Below, in pieces: positions 61,784 to 64,000 of a stretch of DNA of 64,000 nucleotides. The position numbers and the translations under genes are program-made. This DNA comes from Kitasatospora sp. NBC_00315. Lineage in GTDB: Bacteria > Actinomycetota > Actinomycetes > Streptomycetales > Streptomycetaceae. The DNA is taken from contig NZ_CP108025.1 of NCBI RefSeq assembly GCF_041435095.1, positions 7,068,001 to 7,132,000 of the forward strand, written 5' to 3'. Below the pieces are notes generated by a model that did not search any database, was not told where the DNA came from, and saw only the letters and a program-made list of their open reading frames with translations. Position 1 is the first letter of the stretch; every line of letters begins with the position of its first letter.

Positions 61784-63199
61784 ATGACCACACCTCCGAA
61801 CGCACGGGAACGCATGAGCGCCCGGCTGAAGCTGACACTCTTCGTGCTGCTGGGCGCGCAGTTCATGCTCTCCGTGGACTTCTCGATCCTGAACGTTGCG
61901 CTGCCCAAGATCGGCTCCGGCGTGGGGATGTCCCAGTCCGACCTGCCCTGGGTGGCTTCGGCGTACACACTGCCGGCGGCGGGGTTCACCCTGCTGTTCG
62001 GCCGGATCGCGGACCTGTTCGGCCGACGCAGGCTCTTCCTGACCGGCGTGGCCCTGCTGGCCGTCGCCTCGATCCTCGGCGGTTTCGCCGACAGCGCCGG
62101 GCTCCTGCTCACCGCGCGCGTGCTGCAGGGCTTCTCGACCGCCATGGCGGCGCCGGCGGCCCTCTCGCTGCTGATCACCTCCTTCTCCGAAGGCGCCATG
62201 CGGGACCGGGTGCTGGGCCTCAACGGCGCGCTGCTCTCCGGCGGCTTCACGGTCGGCGCCCTCGTCGGCGGAACGCTCGTCGGCCTGCTGAGCTGGCGCT
62301 GGGCCTTCCTGATCAACGTCCCGGTGGCGCTGGTCATCCTGATCGCGACGCCGAGGCTGATCGCCGACAGCCGGGCGCCCGAGAAGGTCCGGCTCGACCT
62401 GCCCGGCGCCGTCACGGTCACCGGCGGCCTGCTCGCCTTCATCTACGGCGTGATCGACAAGAACATCGCGATCGCCGCGATCGGCGTGGTGCTGCTCGGG
62501 GTGTTCTGGGCGATCGAGCTGCGCGCCCCCGCGCCGCTGGCCTCCGTGCGCATCCTCAAGCGGCCGACGGTGAAGTGGGGCAACTTCGCCGGCTTCCTGG
62601 TGTTCGCCATGGAGAGCGCGCTGATCTTCCTGATGACGCTCTACCTGCAGAACGTGCTGCACCTCGCGCCGCTGACCACCGGCCTGATCTTCGGGGTGCC
62701 CGGCCTCGCGGCGGTGGCGGCCGGCGTGATCGCGGGCCGGGCCATCGGACGGTTCGGCAGCCGTACCGTCCTGGTGGTCGGTATGGCCGCGCAGAGCCTG
62801 GCGACCGCGCCGCTGCTCCTGGTCGGCACCGACCGCGTGATGCTGGCGGTCCTGATCCCCGCCCTGTTCATCGGGTTCTTCGGGCACGTCACCTCGATCG
62901 TGGCCTACACGGTCACCGCCACCTCCGGACTGCCCGACTCCGAGCAGGGCCTCGCGACCGGTCTCACCGCGCTGAGCCAGCAGGTGGCCGTCACGCTCGG
63001 CATCCCGGTGCTCAGCGCGATCGCCGCCACCCGGACGGTGGAGCTGGACGGCATCCACCTGGCGCTCGCCGTCAACGTGATCGTCACGCTGGTCGCGACG
63101 GCCTTCATCTGGTTCGGACTGCGCCCGCGGGTCGGGCAGCCGGTCGCGGCGGCCCCCGAGGCACAGCTCGCCGTGGGCGAGGAAGCCACCTCGCACTGA
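61784..63199 (+). CDS. MFS exporter, DHA2 family
   Basis: A 471-residue transporter of 14 helices. VLLGAQFMLSVDFSILNVALP opens the first helix, RIADLFGRRRLF is the loop after helix 2, and ARVLQGFSTAMAAPAALSLL is the motif C region of DHA2 exporters. It is divergent from the XRE/MmyB regulator across 104 bases, the typical layout of a repressed exporter. The substrate is unknown. It ends 20 bases before a hairpin terminator. Confidence 0.9.
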   Translation: MTTPPNARERMSARLKLTLFVLLGAQFMLSVDFSILNVALPKIGSGVGMSQSDLPWVASAYTLPAAGFTLLFGRIADLFGRRRLFLTGVALLAVASILGGFADSAGLLLTARVLQGFSTAMAAPAALSLLITSFSEGAMRDRVLGLNGALLSGGFTVGALVGGTLVGLLSWRWAFLINVPVALVILIATPRLIADSRAPEKVRLDLPGAVTVTGGLLAFIYGVIDKNIAIAAIGVVLLGVFWAIELRAPAPLASVRILKRPTVKWGNFAGFLVFAMESALIFLMTLYLQNVLHLAPLTTGLIFGVPGLAAVAAGVIAGRAIGRFGSRTVLVVGMAAQSLATAPLLLVGTDRVMLAVLIPALFIGFFGHVTSIVAYTVTATSGLPDSEQGLATGLTALSQQVAVTLGIPVLSAIAATRTVELDGIHLALAVNVIVTLVATAFIWFGLRPRVGQPVAAAPEAQLAVGEEATSH

Positions 63200-63219
63200 C
63201 AGGGACCGCAGCCCGCGAC

Positions 63220-63258
63220 CGTCGGGGCGCCGCACCGGAAACGGGCGGCGCCCCGACG
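63220..63258 (+). terminator. Terminator of the MFS gene
   Basis: Thirteen-base arms (63220-63232 and 63246-63258), 13-base loop, followed by a short T-rich tail (CATTTTCC). Confidence 0.75.
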
Positions 63259-63447
63259 CATTTTCCGGAATGCGCCCGGCCGGCGGCGCGCGCTGCCTCG
63301 CGCGGGAATGTCAAGGGCAGCCTGGGAGAAGGTGACGGGCCTTTTCGGGGGCACCCTGGAAGGCGACCGGAGGGGTCACCGGCGAATTGCGCGCCGGGGC
63401 CTCCGGTCCACTTCCGCGTTCCCGCACCCTTCGAGAACGGAATCACC

Positions 63448-64000
63448 GTGGAACTCCAGCGAATCACCGCGAACGGTATCGACTTCGCGTACGCCGAAAT
63501 GGGCCGGGGGCCGCTCGCCCTGCTGCTGCACGGCTTTCCGATGTCCCCGGCGACCTATCGTCATCTGATGCCGGCCCTGGCGGACGCGGGGTACCGGGTG
63601 GTGGCGCCGTATCTGCGCGGCTTCGCCCCGAGCGCGCTGCCGGCCGACGGCAGCTTCCGGATCGCGGATCTGGTCGCCGACGCCAACGCCCTGCACGAGG
63701 CGCTCGGCGGCGAGGAGGACGCCGTCCTGGTCGGGCACGACTTCAGCGCCCCGGCGGCCTTCGGCGCGGCCCAGGCGGCGCAGCGCTGGTCGAAGCTGGT
63801 GGTCTGCGACGTCCCGCCGCTGCAGGTCTTCGGGCCGTTGGTGCTCACCCCGGAGGGCATCGAGGCGCTGAACCACTTCTGGTTCTTCCAGATGGACGTG
63901 GCGGAGCAGGTGCTGGCCGCCGACGATCTGGCCTACCTCGACTGGATCTACCGCAAGTTCACGGCCGAGGGCTTCGACGCCACCGAGGACCTCCGGTACG
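63448..64000 (+). CDS. Alpha/beta hydrolase (partial, runs off the end)
   Basis: The first 184 codons of an alpha/beta hydrolase starting at GTG 63448 (VELQRITANGIDFAYAE). The oxyanion region is HGFPMSP and the nucleophile elbow is VGHDFSAPAA, where the nucleophile is Asp, as in haloalkane dehalogenases and epoxide hydrolases. The catalytic His and the acid lie beyond the window. It should hydrolyse an epoxide, halide or ester of unknown identity. The ribosome site is weak (ACGGAA about six bases upstream). Confidence 0.8.
   Translation, partial: MELQRITANGIDFAYAEMGRGPLALLLHGFPMSPATYRHLMPALADAGYRVVAPYLRGFAPSALPADGSFRIADLVADANALHEALGGEEDAVLVGHDFSAPAAFGAAQAAQRWSKLVVCDVPPLQVFGPLVLTPEGIEALNHFWFFQMDVAEQVLAADDLAYLDWIYRKFTAEGFDATEDLRY

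Overview
The window is very GC-rich, with strong third-position GC bias, GTG and TTG starts and GC-rich hairpin terminators. It carries a CebR-type operator, two sequences that fit the BldD box, and secreted proteins with Ser/Pro linkers. All of this points to Streptomycetaceae; several small lineage proteins look Kitasatospora-like, but the genus is an inference. No tRNA, rRNA, CRISPR array, insertion sequence or obvious biosynthetic gene cluster was seen. The region reads as a chromosomal arm or accessory segment of housekeeping, stress and secretion genes.

Region 1 (1-9.1 kb): small conserved proteins, an SDR oxidoreductase, a PRC-barrel protein, a membrane-anchored DsbA-like thiol oxidase next to a four-helix membrane protein, a Pro/His-rich tail-anchored protein overlapping a small membrane protein, a family 5 uracil-DNA glycosylase, a slipin and a CBS protein. 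Two gene remnants lie here: the start of a hemerythrin-like gene and a lipoprotein tail. Region 2 (9.1-23.4 kb): a secreted YVTN beta-propeller, a giant FAD/Fe-S dehydrogenase, a HIT-like protein, a glycosyltransferase, a secreted transglycosylase-like protein, an EI24 membrane protein, an amino-acid permease and a metallophosphoesterase-GNAT pair. Region 3 (23.4-33.1 kb): monomeric isocitrate dehydrogenase, an aldehyde dehydrogenase, an HPP protein, an adenine deaminase, a VKOR/DsbA/membrane-protein set that partly duplicates the pair in region 1, and an Fpg/Nei glycosylase.

Region 4 (33.1-46.8 kb): a polysaccharide deacetylase lipoprotein, a small secreted protein, a VOC protein, a GH9-CBM3-CBM2 cellulase behind a CebR box, a Mut7-C protein, an MFS exporter divergent from a MarR regulator, a DrrAB-type ABC exporter, etfBA, and a short rpmG (zinc-independent L33) gene. 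Region 5 (46.8-64 kb): a YcnI copper protein with a Met/His-rich third paralogue of the DsbA-linked membrane protein, a secreted M1 peptidase and a secreted serine protease that share one extra module, a D,D-carboxypeptidase, an OlsB/OlsA-like ornithine-lipid pair, a deletion scar that truncates a LacI regulator and a glycoside hydrolase, a large ATPase lacking its expected HTH, an XRE regulator divergent from an MFS exporter, and the start of an alpha/beta hydrolase.

The most interesting thread is a three-member membrane-protein family (4343-5014, 31245-31946, 48040-48825) whose members end in a shared RRGPP motif. Two members carry a loop cysteine pair and sit beside DsbA-like oxidases. The third replaces the cysteines with a Met/His-rich loop and sits beside a YcnI copper protein. 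This suggests a common extracytoplasmic thiol/copper-handling module.
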